DNA of 64,000 nucleotides from Xestospongia bergquistia (lineage: Eukaryota > Porifera > Demospongiae > Haplosclerida > Petrosiidae), in assembly GCA_963965975.1 (NCBI GenBank), contig OZ014416.1, positions 7,626,001 to 7,690,000 on the forward strand, read 5' to 3'. The notes beneath the pieces are model-generated. The model worked only from the letters and a program-made list of their open reading frames with translations, was not told the origin of the DNA and ran no database searches. The stretch's first letter is position 1, and every line of letters starts with the position of its first letter. This document shows positions 1-13,900 of this stretch, piece after piece. The position numbers and the translations under genes are program-made.

Positions 1-550
1 ATCAAGACATTATAGACTCCAGAGTTTATGTCACATATTAATTTCACAATATATTGTAACATTTGTTATAATAGAACATCCAGGTCAATTTGCACTTACT
101 CTAATCAGCTGATTGAGGAATGCAATTAGTACTAATTGAAATAGGGGCGTGGTTAAACAGAAACCACATGGAACACAACTAAACATAATATTAAAATTAA
201 TACTAGATCAATCATAGTGAGAGAGAACAAGACATGTACACATGATAAGCTGCTATCATATTAAGTTTATTATATCATTAAAGGTCATGTCTAGAGTACC
301 AGTAACAGATGTTATACTTTAATGGAAAATTAATACTATACTCTAGATACTAATATTTAAATATTTGAACAAAAATAAATTTGGTAGGTAAGATTCAGTT
401 ATATTTGATTTAAACCCAAAAACTACCAGCTCTATTCATTGTGTATTAAACTGATCCACATCATTTAAACTATTAATATTAACTATAGACAACAAAATAT
501 GAAATATTGACTACCTAAGTTATATAGCTGTGTTAACATAGTTCAATTAC

Positions 551-721
551 CTCAATCAATTTCACTCTAACATTATTGCCTTTGACTTGACATATATAAT
601 CATATTATGGTTCTCGTAATATCTATTAACAATACACAATAACACATAACAAAGAACTATACTAATAAACATACTCGTTTATACTATAGTCATCTGCTTT
701 CCTTATTGGACCTACAGCCAT
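551..721 (-). pseudogene. CDK4/6-like kinase copy A, 5' exons only (rest beyond left edge)
   Basis: Minus-strand exon 1 (675-721) reads MAVGPIRKADDY before a 5-base expansion, relative to the 54380-54421 copy, shifts its frame. Exon 2 (551-622) matches the paralogue ILREPYDYICQVKG...LIE but has a 3-base insertion giving an in-frame TAA right after REP. Splice sites are kept. The glycine-rich loop and catalytic exons would lie left of the window. An E-box CACGTG at 726-731 just upstream is conserved in all three units. Broken host gene copy. Confidence 0.65.
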
Positions 722-3700
722 ACTCCACGTGTACTACAACGCCAACTAAAATAATGAGCTCCGCCTTTTAATTATCTTTATGAGCCCCACCTCTCAAATA
801 CAAACTTACCAGATCGATCTTTCTCTCTCCATGACGTTATCAAGATGAGTGATATCTACTTGAAGTGAAAGTAAGTAAAGTTATTAACTACTGTTGTCAA
901 ATTATCTAGTTTAGTCCCTTGTTATGTAATATTACATATAATATTAAAATAAAGTAAGTCACATTATCAAAAGTATATATATATCTATTTACATATCAAA
1001 ATAAAATATAACTTTTAGGATATTAATAGTTATTTTGTTATTAATGTTGGTAAAATCATTTGTATCAACTTTCAACATCATTTATACTTTTTAAGTTACA
1101 CATATTCATAATTCATATTATAATTATACTAACATATTAACATTCAATCATACGATTACTCTATTATAATTTATATAGTTGCTTTAGTCACTAAACCATA
1201 CATGATACCAGGGGAAACTTTTATTGTAAAGCTACATTTCAGACTATATATGACATAATAGAGATTATAGTGTTCTCATTACATTGCACAGGATACAATA
1301 GAATAGCCATATATGTATTAGGCTAGTGGTAGACTCTCTATTGCATGCACAGTAAAAGCCAAATGAGTGATCTGATATGAATGAACATATATAACTGATA
1401 ACTGTCCTGTCCAATGTGTCATACATTGAGTAATACAATGTATAAGTGAATATAGACACTATCTCATATACTCAGTACCAGCTCAAGAAACTGTAAGAAG
1501 CTAATATAACCTAATAAATTGAATTCTATCTCTAATGATTTTTCTCCCTTCTATTTGTCTTTGCTAATAAGAACTGTATTTGTACATTTAATTCCATGGC
1601 AACCGAGACACAAATGTAACTAGTTTTATTGAATGTATTTATCTATCATCTTCATTGTACATTATATGTATGATGATCAGATGATATACATTCTATTGAC
1701 TTCTTGTAGACTCAATTAGAGGAGGAAGGCCAATAACTTTGATAAATCACTAGTTGAATATCTATCAGACTATATTCAACTAGAGTACTTGGTCTTTGAC
1801 TTGTTTTTCAAACTATAAAAACAAGTCAAAGACCAAGTACTCTGATGTGGAGAAATGATATAAAACATCAAGTTGAGAGTTTACATAGTAAGTTGAGATA
1901 GATTTATATAATGTACAAGAACACACAGATATAGTTGCTTAAAATACTATTGTTTAGTTTAATATTGATTATTATGTGTTTATTTAACTATAGGTGTTAG
2001 AGCCTCTTAGATACCATATATAGCATAGGTCAAGTTATTTATAAAACATATCATTCCTACAATGCTAATATTGAGTCCTACTATTCTTATGTACTCGTAG
2101 GTTACACAGATGAGGATTTCTCTTCATACAATGACTAAATCTAACAGATATTTTTTGAAAACAAAAAAGCAGATAGTATCATCATAACATAACAGGTAAT
2201 ATCATGATATCAAGTCCTGCTATTCTGTTGTACATGTAGACTACACAGTGACTAAACCTGGTAGAGATTTAATGTAAACAAAACATTTGAATATAAGAGT
2301 GGAAAATGGATGTTTAATGTCTGATGCTATACGGCCAGCTAAAGATAGCACTTTAGACAGTGCACTTAAGTCATAACATTTTTATAGTTGTAAGAATTTT
2401 AGTGACAGGTTTAGCTGTTTAAATCATGAACAAAATCCCTTCTAGTTTAGATCACTTACATATAGGAGCAAGTACTCCATGAAAGGGTGGACTTCAATAT
2501 TACATGAAATATATCTACTTTACACAGTTATCATAATCTATCCCCCATTAGTGTAATTGTGTCACATTTGAAAAGCTGTTAATTAGGTTAACATAACAAT
2601 ACACTTTATTATAATATAACAACTATGATATTATTAATATTAATAGAGAGGAAGATCTTGTCACATTCTGTATTACTTGTTACTTATCTTCATCTGGAGT
2701 ACTTGCTTTCATTATATTACAAAGCAGTATTTTATAGAAAATAAGTGAAGTGATACTATAACTTCAGAATAAACATTTTTATTAATAAAAAAAACAGAAT
2801 CAGAGATTTTATGAAAACAAACAAAAAGTTAGTTATACAACTTATAGACTGTATTTATATATTAGCAAACAGAAGTACCTTACTGTAAATCAATCATATA
2901 TCCCAATGCTTATTCCTACAGTGCGGTCTTTATCACACAAAGTGAAAAATTTAATCTTGTATCTATGAATATTAAAAATCAATTGTTTTAGTCCCAAATG
3001 GGTGCTAGATTTCACCAGAGACAATTGTATTTTATTTTAGATGAGTTCTTGGTAAATTCATAGTAAAGTCACTTTGATATAAGTAGGTTCTAAATTCAAC
3101 CAGGACCATACTCATAGCTATAGGATAAATCATGTGCACTAAGACATGTCATTGATTTTTATAAACTTTAGCATCACATCATAACATACTCTAAATTGTT
3201 AAAGGTTACCAATGATGGCTGTAATTAACAGAGACCATGTATTATTACAAGGTTAATATAGAACTTTTGTTTTATTATGAAATATCTTTAGTATAATTAT
3301 TGTGTGTGTTGTTAAGTATGAAGACAATAGTTAATAAATATTTCTCTTCTTTTGTTCATTTTGTTATACTAAATCATCTCTCTAATAGTAATAATAAAGA
3401 TAACAAAAAAGCTCAAATAATGTCAATAATTACATCAGTAATCAATTTTTTCATTTTTTTTTGAGATTCCAGAAACACAATGGATTGTGTTATGAATATC
3501 GTTAATTGATGTATCAAATAATACTTTATTTTTAGTTAACATCTTCTGAAATTATATTTTCACAATTAAAACAGATCTCAATAATTATTTTTATGTAATT
3601 TTTTTATTCCAATCATTATCATTTTTAAAAGAAAATAAAGTATAACATATGTTTAAAGACATCAATTATAAACTAGTAGTCTTGACATAACAGCATTACT

Positions 3701-3855
3701 ATTAAGAAGGTTCATGTACTTGTAATACCTCTGTAGGGAAGGTATTACTAGCACACAAATAAAGTGAAGAAGACCTTGTATTTTGAGATCATTTAAGTCC
3801 CACCCATATTACATCATGATATCATGTGGTCATTGCGATATACAGAATACTTTTA
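722..3855. other. Unit A intergenic region (divergent promoter side)
   Basis: No gene found. A short stretch near 840-875 (ATGAGTGATATCTACTTGAAG, TGA, then a GTAAGT-type donor) is kept in units B and C and may be a plus-strand non-coding first exon. Most of the region is colinear with 20226-22620. It holds the hairpin pair at 1751-1843. ORFs in both strands are short and not conserved. Confidence 0.6.
1751..1843. repeat. Two adjacent inverted repeats, one with perfect 27-bp arms
   Basis: Arm 1782-1808 (AGAGTACTTGGTCTTTGACT plus TGTTTTT) is the exact reverse complement of 1817-1843, with an 8-base loop. Immediately upstream, TAGTTGAATAT is mirrored by ATATTCAACTA. The paralogous site near 21190-21255 has only one arm, interrupted, so the perfect foldback arose or was repaired in unit A. 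Confidence 0.9.
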
Positions 3856-4915
3856 CGAAGATATTGACGAGGAAGACTTTGAATTGAAGTATCTGTGATC
3901 TAGTTGACTGTAAGTAAATGAAGTGCTATTTGTAATTGTTAATATAGTCCAAATGTTCCACATCCAAAGCTTGAAATAGCGTTGATGCTTTGTGCATAAA
4001 GATCTACGTACTAGCTTTAGTTAGCATTTAGACATTTCGAAAAAGTGGGGTATGGTTTTAAACAGCAGTATGAAATCCAATGATCAATGGAACTTTCAGT
4101 GGGACAGCCCAAACCTCAGGCCACAATATTTTAATGGTTAGGAGGTAGACATGGCAGTCTCTAGTTCACTGACTGTATATAGTTGCAGCTTCTGTAAGCA
4201 AATTAAACTTGCCATGATCATTTGTGATCACTAACTCAAGCCTAAATTTAATTTATGAACTCTTAAGTGTTTGAGCAAGTCATAGATGTATGGTTTATCA
4301 TAAATCTAATCTGGTTAGTGAATTAGAGATCAGTATTAGTGTGTAGCACTCCATTAGTAACATCACCCTGTGGTAGTGTGTATTTATCCCATGTTATTCG
4401 GAAGGCTTAGGGATGAGCTTAAGAAACCTTTATATAGGTCTACTAGTCCATGTGCACCATTTGGCAAGCAAATGGTAACTACATCTAAATGTACATACCT
4501 AAGGTACTATCCTTCATCCTTGTATCTGCTCTGTGTATATTCAGTCTACCTGACTTTTCTGTCACTATGAAACTATGGTAACCAAGGCCTTGGTTGACAT
4601 GACACAATGCCTTTATAGTGATATATATAATACATTATAGTATAACTGATATATGTATATTATAGTATAACTGATATATGTGCATTATAGTATAACTGAT
4701 ATATGTACATTATAGTATAACTGATATATGTACATTATAGTATAACTGATATATGTACATTATAGTATAACTGTTATATGTACATTATAGTATAACTGAT
4801 ATATGTACATTATAGTATAACTGATATATGTACATTATAGTATAACTGATATATGTACATTTGTATCTAATGTTTTATTAGCAATCGAGTTAGTAGTATC
4901 AATCCTCTCCTGGCA
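3856..4915 (+). promoter_or_regulatory. Gene 1 putative 5' UTR exon, UTR intron and minisatellite
   Basis: A block conserved in units A, B and upstream of the fourth copy ends in ...GTTGACT followed by GTAAGTAAA (donor after 3909; paralogues after 22676 and 59516). An acceptor TTTTATTAG before 4882 would join it to the coding start exon with a 34-base leader. This makes 3910-4881 a 5' UTR intron, whose end is filled by 25-bp repeats. No coding start in frame was seen in the UTR exon. The transcript boundary is inferred from conservation and splice signals only. Confidence 0.5.
4633..4860 (+). repeat. 25-bp minisatellite beside the gene 1 start exon (about 9 copies)
   Basis: Tandem copies of a 25-base unit (CATTATAGTATAACTGATAT plus ATGTA) with a few substitutions. 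The array ends about 20 bases before the acceptor of the coding start exon. Copies at the same place occur at 23515-23979 (about 3, split by an LTR) and 56790-56994 (about 8). Confidence 0.93.
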
Positions 4916-7900
4916 ATGGCAGCTCAACGTTCAGAAGAGCAGTATTACATTGTAAGTATATTAGTGAATAATATAGTATACTACATATGTTAGTGTACAA
5001 TCAAAATATTGCATATTTTTTTAAACAGAGCAATGCTCAATGGCCAGAAAAAAAGGACTATCCCATCCAATCAATTACAGTATATTACATAAATATAGCA
5101 GCTGTCAAAGTTGACTAGTTGAGTCTTTATAATAACTAGACAAAATGGGAACTAGCTAAACAACATAAAGTTTATCTTCTTTTTTCCCATACTAACATGT
5201 ACATAGCTTCTTCAAAACTCAAATTGTTCAACAAGTAATAATTTCCTAAAAGCTATAGCCTTTTAGTTGAGTGACATTATTTGATTATTTGTGATAAATA
5301 TACATCCTATTAAGATTTATTAAAATACAATTGATCGTGTTCATTACCACATGGTAAATAAAATCTGTTGCATGTTCACCTTGCTGCCGGAAATTAGTAG
5401 TGGGTGTAATTAGTATACATATCACACATCATAAATTAAATACTTGTGGTGTTATCTTTGAGTTATCCCATGTAGTAAAAGTCCATATGTCTATGTGAAT
5501 AGAGTTGATTTTTTCTTTTCTTGTGAGAACAAATTTACTAACTACAGTAGTATAGTACTTTTACTTATATCTATATGATTTACAGTTAGAATGTATTTCT
5601 GATCATACTGATTTCTCACTTCAATGGGCAACCATTTTTTTGATTAACGAAATTCATGAGATCACAGTCTCTTAGTCAATGTCATCTTCTATACTTTATT
5701 TATGGAAAGTATTTTAAATCTTGTTCTTGTGGGTCATATCATATAAAAATGATGTTAAAAGAATTGGATGGTCGTCAGGAGACCACTTGACTTTGAAATG
5801 TTGAATTTGGTTGAGTTATTAGAAAGTTATGATAATTTTTTTACTGGCGAGAATAGACCTTAGTTATAAAGAATGGTTATATCTACTATCATTCTATAGA
5901 CTTGTCTCTGGTTTTTCCTAGTACACACTTTAATATTTTGTTAGCGTCCAATTATTATTATTTCTTGATCATATCACATAGCGATACAAAATAAATATTA
6001 GCAACAAAGGAATGGAAATAGTTTGATAAAAATCAATTTTTTAAGAATAATTATATAGAGATGGAAATGTCTAAAATTATTGAAACAATGTAGGGATATA
6101 GTAATCTCTACATAACTAGAAATGACAAAGACTTTGTTACTGTAGTTTTAATTAGGAAATGAGACTACATGTACTACAAATAGTGTAGTATTGTTTAACC
6201 TATCATGTATATATATTCAAATTATGTCACTCATTAGTTATATAATAGTAAATAGTGGAAACCTTATCATATCTACAATGTATATACACACATGTATTGG
6301 TTTCCTCATATAGTTGTCCAGACTAATGAATCTAATTTGAACTGTAAAATTAATTATCATAGCATAATATGGATTCATTTAAGTTCAATTCCTTATATGG
6401 CTATATACTGGATAGGTAATATCAGGAGCACATGAGCGTCGCAAAGCGACGAGAAGGAGCGTCAAACTCCCTTAACCAACTGTTGTGGAATCAAGGCTTT
6501 GAACATATGTCCATATATGGACATAACTGCAAAGTGTTTTGCATTTTAATAGCTTCTGGCTGTAACCTCTTAGTTAGGTGTGCTTTAAATAGATAAAATT
6601 TAAGAGAAGTCAAGAAGCGACTTTCTGAAGACATGGAAGTCCCTGCTACACAAAAACAGCGGCTTACTCTGTCAATGGACCCAAGAATGGGTGAACAAAT
6701 GGGACATTTCCGGCTTACTGTTGGCAAAAAGGAGGTTTTAATAACACAGGTAAATAAAAATATATGTTGTTCAACTGTTTCCACCTCTTTAATGACAAAA
6801 GCCTCCATAACCTACCAGTCTAATTCTTTTAAACGTTTCTCGATGTACATAACTTCTTTCTTTTTTAGTTATTTTCACTATGATAGTTGTAATAATATTC
6901 ATTGCTCTGTCACGTACTTAACAGTACTTATGCTACTTAAGTGTATTGTCCTAATATGGAATAATCCATGACTGTGTTTCGACAATGGTTAGAATACAAA
7001 TATAATGGCAGTTTGACGTACATTCGCGTCGCTTTGCGACGCTCATACGCTCCTAGTAATATATACTAACACATTAAGTGTATAAGCATTTTAGTAAGTA
7101 CTCATATATAGTTAGTTTTAATATATCACATATATATTTATACACATCTCTTGTAAATCCATATGTTTTCCAAATCTTAGTAAATATACTAAATAACCTT
7201 CTAATATATGTATTATCATAAACAGAGTCATACTCATGTATAAAACTTACATGGCAAATTCGTATGTTAAAGTGACATATCATTGGGTTCTTCCGTGTTC
7301 GCCTACTCCGGGTTCGCCTACTCTAATTTTAACACAAAAGTACGGTTTTGCCTACGGATATCATTGTTAGCAATGTACTAGTTATGTAGGGATTACTACA
7401 TCTCTATTGTTTTTCCATAATTTCTTGACATTGCCATCCCTATATCTTTTTTTCATTTTTAAAGAAATTTATTGTAATTTATTGAACTGTTTATTATTAG
7501 TTAGTATAGTCTTGTGTTTGTAATACTAATTACATCATGTTCTTTTTATACAAATATTATCACTTTATGTATTGTGTATTTGACCTGTCCTATAGTTTTA
7601 TTAGTCTCATATAATAGATGTAGTTGTGTATGATTTACTATTTTTAAATGTAATGATTTGTTTTATTATTATATAGAACAAGGAACTTTGGGAATATGCT
7701 GAAGTTGGAAATTTAGAGAAAGTAAAACAAGCTCTTCAGAAAGGAGCAAACTTCGACTGTCATTTTAATGTAAGATCCTATTAATCTTATTATCTTATTA
7801 TCCTATTGCTTTATCTTTAATCTACTGTTATTATTTGTGTCTACTAACTTAAGTAATTAATTCAAATTATGTAGATTTAATGAGTATTGATTCATTTTAG

Positions 7901-10900
7901 CCACACCTAATATTAATTAAAAAATTCAACATTTACACAATTTATTAATTATTATTCTATTTGTTAAAGTTACTGAATTAGTATCAACAATTAATAACAT
8001 ACATGATCTTTACATGTAGTATTTTTAATATTGTCTTATAATTTAATTGAATGAAGTCCATTATATTGTGTGATAGTAATGTCTTAATTAATGATGCATG
8101 TCAATGTAAAGTAATATTATGTATTGTGTATACACAGATATGTAATTAGATTTTATTTCGTATATTAAAATTTCTTCTTGTATTTTATAGATGGATTATA
8201 GTAAAGGGCGTTATGTAACACGAACAACACCTCATACTATAGCTTACATTAATGGTCATAACACAATAGTACAGTTCTTAGAAAATGCAGGTGCTACTCC
8301 TGATTATGTAAGTATATACATGTAGTTGACGTCAATATTTAGTATAACTCAAGTATTTGATTGTTACATTAATATTATGTACATGTACATACTTATATTA
8401 AAATGTATCCTATTTATTGCCCAATTCCTTATACACATAACAATACATTTAATAGATAATTGATTATGACATTTACTAATATAATTGTTATATACCTATA
8501 TTCTGTTTATATCCACACTATCTTTCTATTAATATTAGTTTATATAGTTAATAACTATTATTAAATCATTAGTTTAAAACATGTCATATAACATTATAAG
8601 ATACAACAGTGTTATCAATAGACAATAGACAGTACTCGTTTTCATAGAGATACTACATTTAAAATAATACAGAGTTATCTATGTGATTAAGACACTAATC
8701 ACAAATAGCAGTTATTATAAAGTATATGTACTTAAAATGCTAAAAAATTAAGAGATTTGTTATACTTGTCATAATTACATTCATTAAAGTCAACACTTAG
8801 TGATTAGTGTCTTAACACTAGACAATTAATTATACTTGACTTAGGTTGACATCACAGGAAATATTTGTGTGTATGTATTAATTACTTTCAGAACACATAA
8901 CCACAGGAATATTTATTTTATGAAGAATTAATGGACCATATGTAATGATTGGGACACACTCAAAGTGGTATTAATTAGTTGATTTTAGTATTTCATCTTC
9001 TACCTGCTTTATGTTTAGATTTTTAGTTTTGGTATCATTTGGTTTGTAAGACTTTTCAATATTCTTCCTAATGTAGTACCACAAATTTTCTGCTATAAAT
9101 CTATTTATTTTTGAATATTAGTACTCAAATCTCTTCAGATAATGAAGTTGTGCTTTCATTGTTTGGGTATAGTTATACTTCAAAGTCATATACTTTTCAC
9201 ATAGTTAATAATAATGGAACATTGTTTCATGAAATCTGTGCCCTGTAACACAAGCTTTATATACATGTGTATTCATAGTATATACTGTAGTATTTGTTAT
9301 GATGTACATTATCTGTATTTACTTATTGTGATTTCTTAGGATGAAATTATGTTAGCAGCTGCTGTAAAAGGACTAGTAGATATAGTGAAAGAAGCTTTAA
9401 AGAAGAATGCTAATGTGAATGCCAAAGAACAAGATTTTGTAAGTTATACCTTATTATAATAAATGATTCTTTTCTAGTAAAGGATAGCTCATTGATTTCA
9501 TGATTATAATTTTTGTTTATAAGCAATATAATATTTTTATGAGAAGATGTGCATGCAAGAATTAGTACTTTTATATGTAAAACTTTTTGATGGTCATACA
9601 ATACTCAAACATAAGAAGCTATATTGTATATGTCATGACATTGTAATATAGTAATCAATATGATGATGAAAACATTAGGACATTGAAATAGTTTGTGTGT
9701 AGATACCAGCAATTAAAAACCAAAGTATACTATAGTATTTTAAAATTGTATTAGTCTTTTTTTCATTTGCATTCTTTGCTGTTTTATTATTAGGATGATG
9801 ATTCAGCTTTGCATTTAGCCTCAGGTAATGGTCATACTGAGACAGTCCAATTGCTTTTATTATCAAAAGCAGATCCTAATATTCGTAATAAGGTCAGTGT
9901 GTATTGTGTATAGTTTATATTTCATTTGTTGTCTCTACTACATGTGCCTATATGTATTACTTGTCTAGTAATAACTTTGTGATTTTTAAGATATGACATG
10001 ATACTTCCACAAAGTAAATAGTTTGTATGAATATCAGCTTCTTCATAATTAGGGAAGGTATTAAACTGAAAACTGCTATACAATGAGAAATACCTTAAAA
10101 ATTCCAAAAAAGCTAGCTATTGATGGCTGTTACATTGATTATATAGTTTATAATTCCTATTCTTTTTGCAATTGAATAATTTTTCCTTTTTTCTTTAGCA
10201 TGGACAAACACCAGCGCATCATGCAGCAAAGTGTGGTCGTGTTGATGTTCTAAAATTATTAATTGAAGTGGGACAAGCTGACGTAAATGCTACAGATAAA
10301 GTAAGTCATATATAGTTACTTATGAATTACTCCCTTGAAATGTGACACTCTTATGTTCTTTTCAATATTGATATCAACCTCACTCATATCCAAACTGTCC
10401 AATATGTTTTGGCAAAAGATGTTCCAAGAACATTCATTTTTGATTTTTACCTGCAATATGTCAAACATAGTGTATTGTCATTGCAACAACAATTACAATA
10501 TTTATTAATGTGTCAATTAATTAATAGTCATGAATAATTAGTAATCAAAACTTAGCATGCTCTGTGTGACCTTTATTAACCCTCCCATATATGTACTCAT
10601 GTACCTATAACTTGTCTATATTCTTGTGATTTACTTGTCTGATTTCTGCTTCAAATTTATATAATACATTCTTCATTAGTTGGATAGTAGCATTCTTAGG
10701 AACTTCATATATTCCAAATAGATCACCAACTTCAGTTGGAATTACATTGACATGTGGACAAGGTATTTTGTCCATTTGTATGTAAAACCATACTTCACAT
10801 GATCTAATGTGCAAGTAGTGAATTTGGTCATATCTGGTTCTCCAAAAAATATAATACTGTGTAATACCTGAAACAATTTACTGACAATTTTCATGGTATT

Positions 10901-13900
10901 AATCCTTCTCTCCTTTTCAATTGTATGACTTTTATATTTAATTCTAGTTCACAATGCTTTGTCAATGAGTGTTACTCGTAAGATAAATTTGAACATAAAT
11001 AAATCTAATTTGTAGGACATTATTGCTAACGTGGTATATATAAATGTCTGTGCTACATAAAGCGCTGTTGTTTGTTTAGATTAAAAGAAAAGAGAAAAAA
11101 TTATTCAAATACAAAAATTACACTAACTATAGTTATTGTATTACTATGTCAAATTTGAGCAATGATACATACATTTTCTCTTAAGATTTTACATGACAGT
11201 CTTCCTTGTCATTGTAAAATGTATACACCTTCAGTCTTTTTCTTATGACTATATATCAAAAGCATTTTTCAAAATTATTATAATCAAGTTAATCTGTTTA
11301 TTTGTCATCATATTACACATGAAATATATATTATATTACTTATAGCAATACAGTTGTTATTTATATTTTCACTACTTTAATTTTAGGGTGACAGTAATCT
11401 ACTACATTTAGCCTGTGCATGTGGGAATGAAGAAACCATACACTACCTTTTACATAATGTCCAGCTAAATCCAGATCATCTAGTAGCTTTAAACTTTCGT
11501 CAACAAATGCCACTGGATTGTATTCCACATTCTAACGTTAATAGATTTCAATTATTCAAGTTGTTTCAACCATTCAAACAATGTCACAGAGACTACCTCA
11601 CAGAATCATATGCTAAATTATTTCTCTGTGGAAAGACGGAAGCTGGTAAAAGTTCATTGGCTGCTGTTATCTCTTACCGTGCTAACAATCCGGGGTCTCA
11701 TTTTATTGATCCAAAAGAATGTGTTAAAGGTGTTGTATTGCAAACCACTGGAATTGAGTACCACAGTGTTCAGAGTTTGGAAATAGGAAATGTTGTAATT
11801 TTTGATTTTGCCGGACATGCAGAATATTACAGTAGTCATGCTGCAGTATTGGAAACTCTCTTGTTGAGGTCACCAGCTGTTTTTGTAATTTTAAGCAACC
11901 TTACTGACAATGAGGATACGATTAAGAAAGATCTGCTTTTCTGGTTTAACTTTGTTGAAAACGTGAGCATGAAATTAATTAGTTCAAGCCAAGTACTTGT
12001 TCTTGGAAGTCACGTTGATGAACTGTCCAGTGAAAAAGACTTCCAACCTTTTGTAAATAACGTAGCTACTCTGGCTGTTCGCTTTCAAAATTACAAAGGG
12101 TTTTTACCAGTTGATTGTCATCGACCAGAAGGAAAAGGTGTCAGGATGTTTATGAAGAAATTAAGAGAGAGCTGTGAAGCTGTTGTAGACAAAAATGATA
12201 AGATGAGCTACCACTGCCACTGTCTAAATTCTTATCTTCAACAGTTGGAGGTGGTTGCTATTAGCCTAGATGAGCTATGTTCCAAATCAATGGAAGAAAA
12301 TGAGCCTTGTCTTTTAACTGATCGATCAACAGTGTTAGAATTTTTGACCATTCTTGGAAGCAAAGGTCTTATTTTGTTTCTGGCTAATACATGGGTGATT
12401 ATTAACCAAAAGTCTCTATTAACTGATGTAAATGGTGTCTTATTCAATAAAACCATTGATCGTGAGCGTAAACCAGTTGCCAGTAATACTGGCATAATGC
12501 CCATCTCTACTCTAGCCAACCTTTTCCCTAAACACAACACAGATATGCTGATTAGTTTCTTAACAAGTCTACAATTTTGTCATCAAATGGACTCTTATGC
12601 TGTTTCTAGTATCACTAACAATGTATCATCTGATGACTTCCCTATTAGTAAAGATGAGAATTTTTTATTCTTCCCTGCACTTATTACAGCAGACAAGCCC
12701 ACTTTGATCTTTGAAACAACAGATGGATTTGGTTGGTGCTTATGGTGTCTTGAATCACATCAATTTCTCTCCATGCGTTTTCTCCATACTCTTCTTCATC
12801 ACATAGCTTATACTTGCTGTCCTCCTCCTCCTGAGGAAAGTAATTGTATTACTGATAATGCAACGATCCAAGATTTACACCGAGTCTGTACTATGTGGAA
12901 AAATGGTATTTATTGGAAAGAGGAGAATAATATTGAAGTGATGGTTGAGGTTACCGAAGGCAACCGATGTGTTACAGTTCTTGTGTCTCATAGCAATTTA
13001 ATAGAAAGTTATCAACTCCGTGCATCACTCATCAAAGAAGTACTCAAACTTAAAAATGAATTATGCCCATGTCCTTCAAAACAATTCATCATTGCAGCTG
13101 GTAATATTAAGGATATCATGGAAAAGGAACAGAAATGCCGCACCCTTTATGGTCTGAGAAACGTTGCTAAAGGAGTGCTAACGAGAGAATCCATTACTTC
13201 GTCTACTAAAGAATGTGTTGCTGTCCAATTAGTAGTTGGTGAAAAGGAACCATACCTCTCTATTGCCCCTCTTGTGACCAAAGCTCTTTTTACTGACACC
13301 AACAAAGATCTACCACTACCAGATTACTATGTCCAACATATAGATGAAGTATGTGGAGAGATCATGTCCCTCTATCCATCATTAAATTTTACCCACCTCT
13401 CTGTAAGAGAACATCTCAACAAATATAGTATTTTTGCTGGACGTAATCCTTTGGTAAGTTTACATTCACTTTCTCTTAACAGTGTGTCTATGAAATTGTT
13501 TTATCTTCTCTACATAGAGTATACCTTCTCCACCAATAAAAGATGATGTAATACAAAGATTATCAAAACATGTTCAGACAAGAACAACAAAAGGTTCTAA
13601 TTATGTCAGTATTCTCTTGTATTGACTTAGTTATTATTACAGATTATATTAATCCTGTTACCAAACCTGACAAACAGATGTCATCATCTATTACATACAA
13701 TGTTGGAGGTATGTCTACATGTCAAGAAAATGTCATATTTCCATTAATTTAGTTTATTTGTTAAATTTCCTTTTTTTATATCTACTACATTTATATCTGA
13801 TTACTTGTATTAATTGTTATATATTATTATATTACAGGTAGTAATCAGGAGACAATGTTAACAAAGGATAGTTTAACTGATGAATTCAGTCATTTCCCTA

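Noticed and set aside
4633-4860. Possible CRISPR-like array
   Set aside because: Units are contiguous 25-mers without spacers in a spliced eukaryotic locus; it is a minisatellite.
11507-12200. NACHT/NB-ARC ATPase assignment for the nucleotide-binding domain
   Set aside because: The DFAG motif, the GSHVDE G4-like motif and the COR-like region that follows fit Roc GTPases; no NACHT Walker B with an acidic cluster was seen.
12238-12540. 100-codon minus-strand frame inside the GTPase exon (also 46246-46548)
   Set aside because: Shadow of the conserved coding strand. Its conservation follows from the Roc/COR exon.
11507-13546. Taking the 679-codon open frame as a complete gene
   Set aside because: It starts inside an ankyrin-bearing exon and reads through a GTAAGT donor; the gene continues on both sides.
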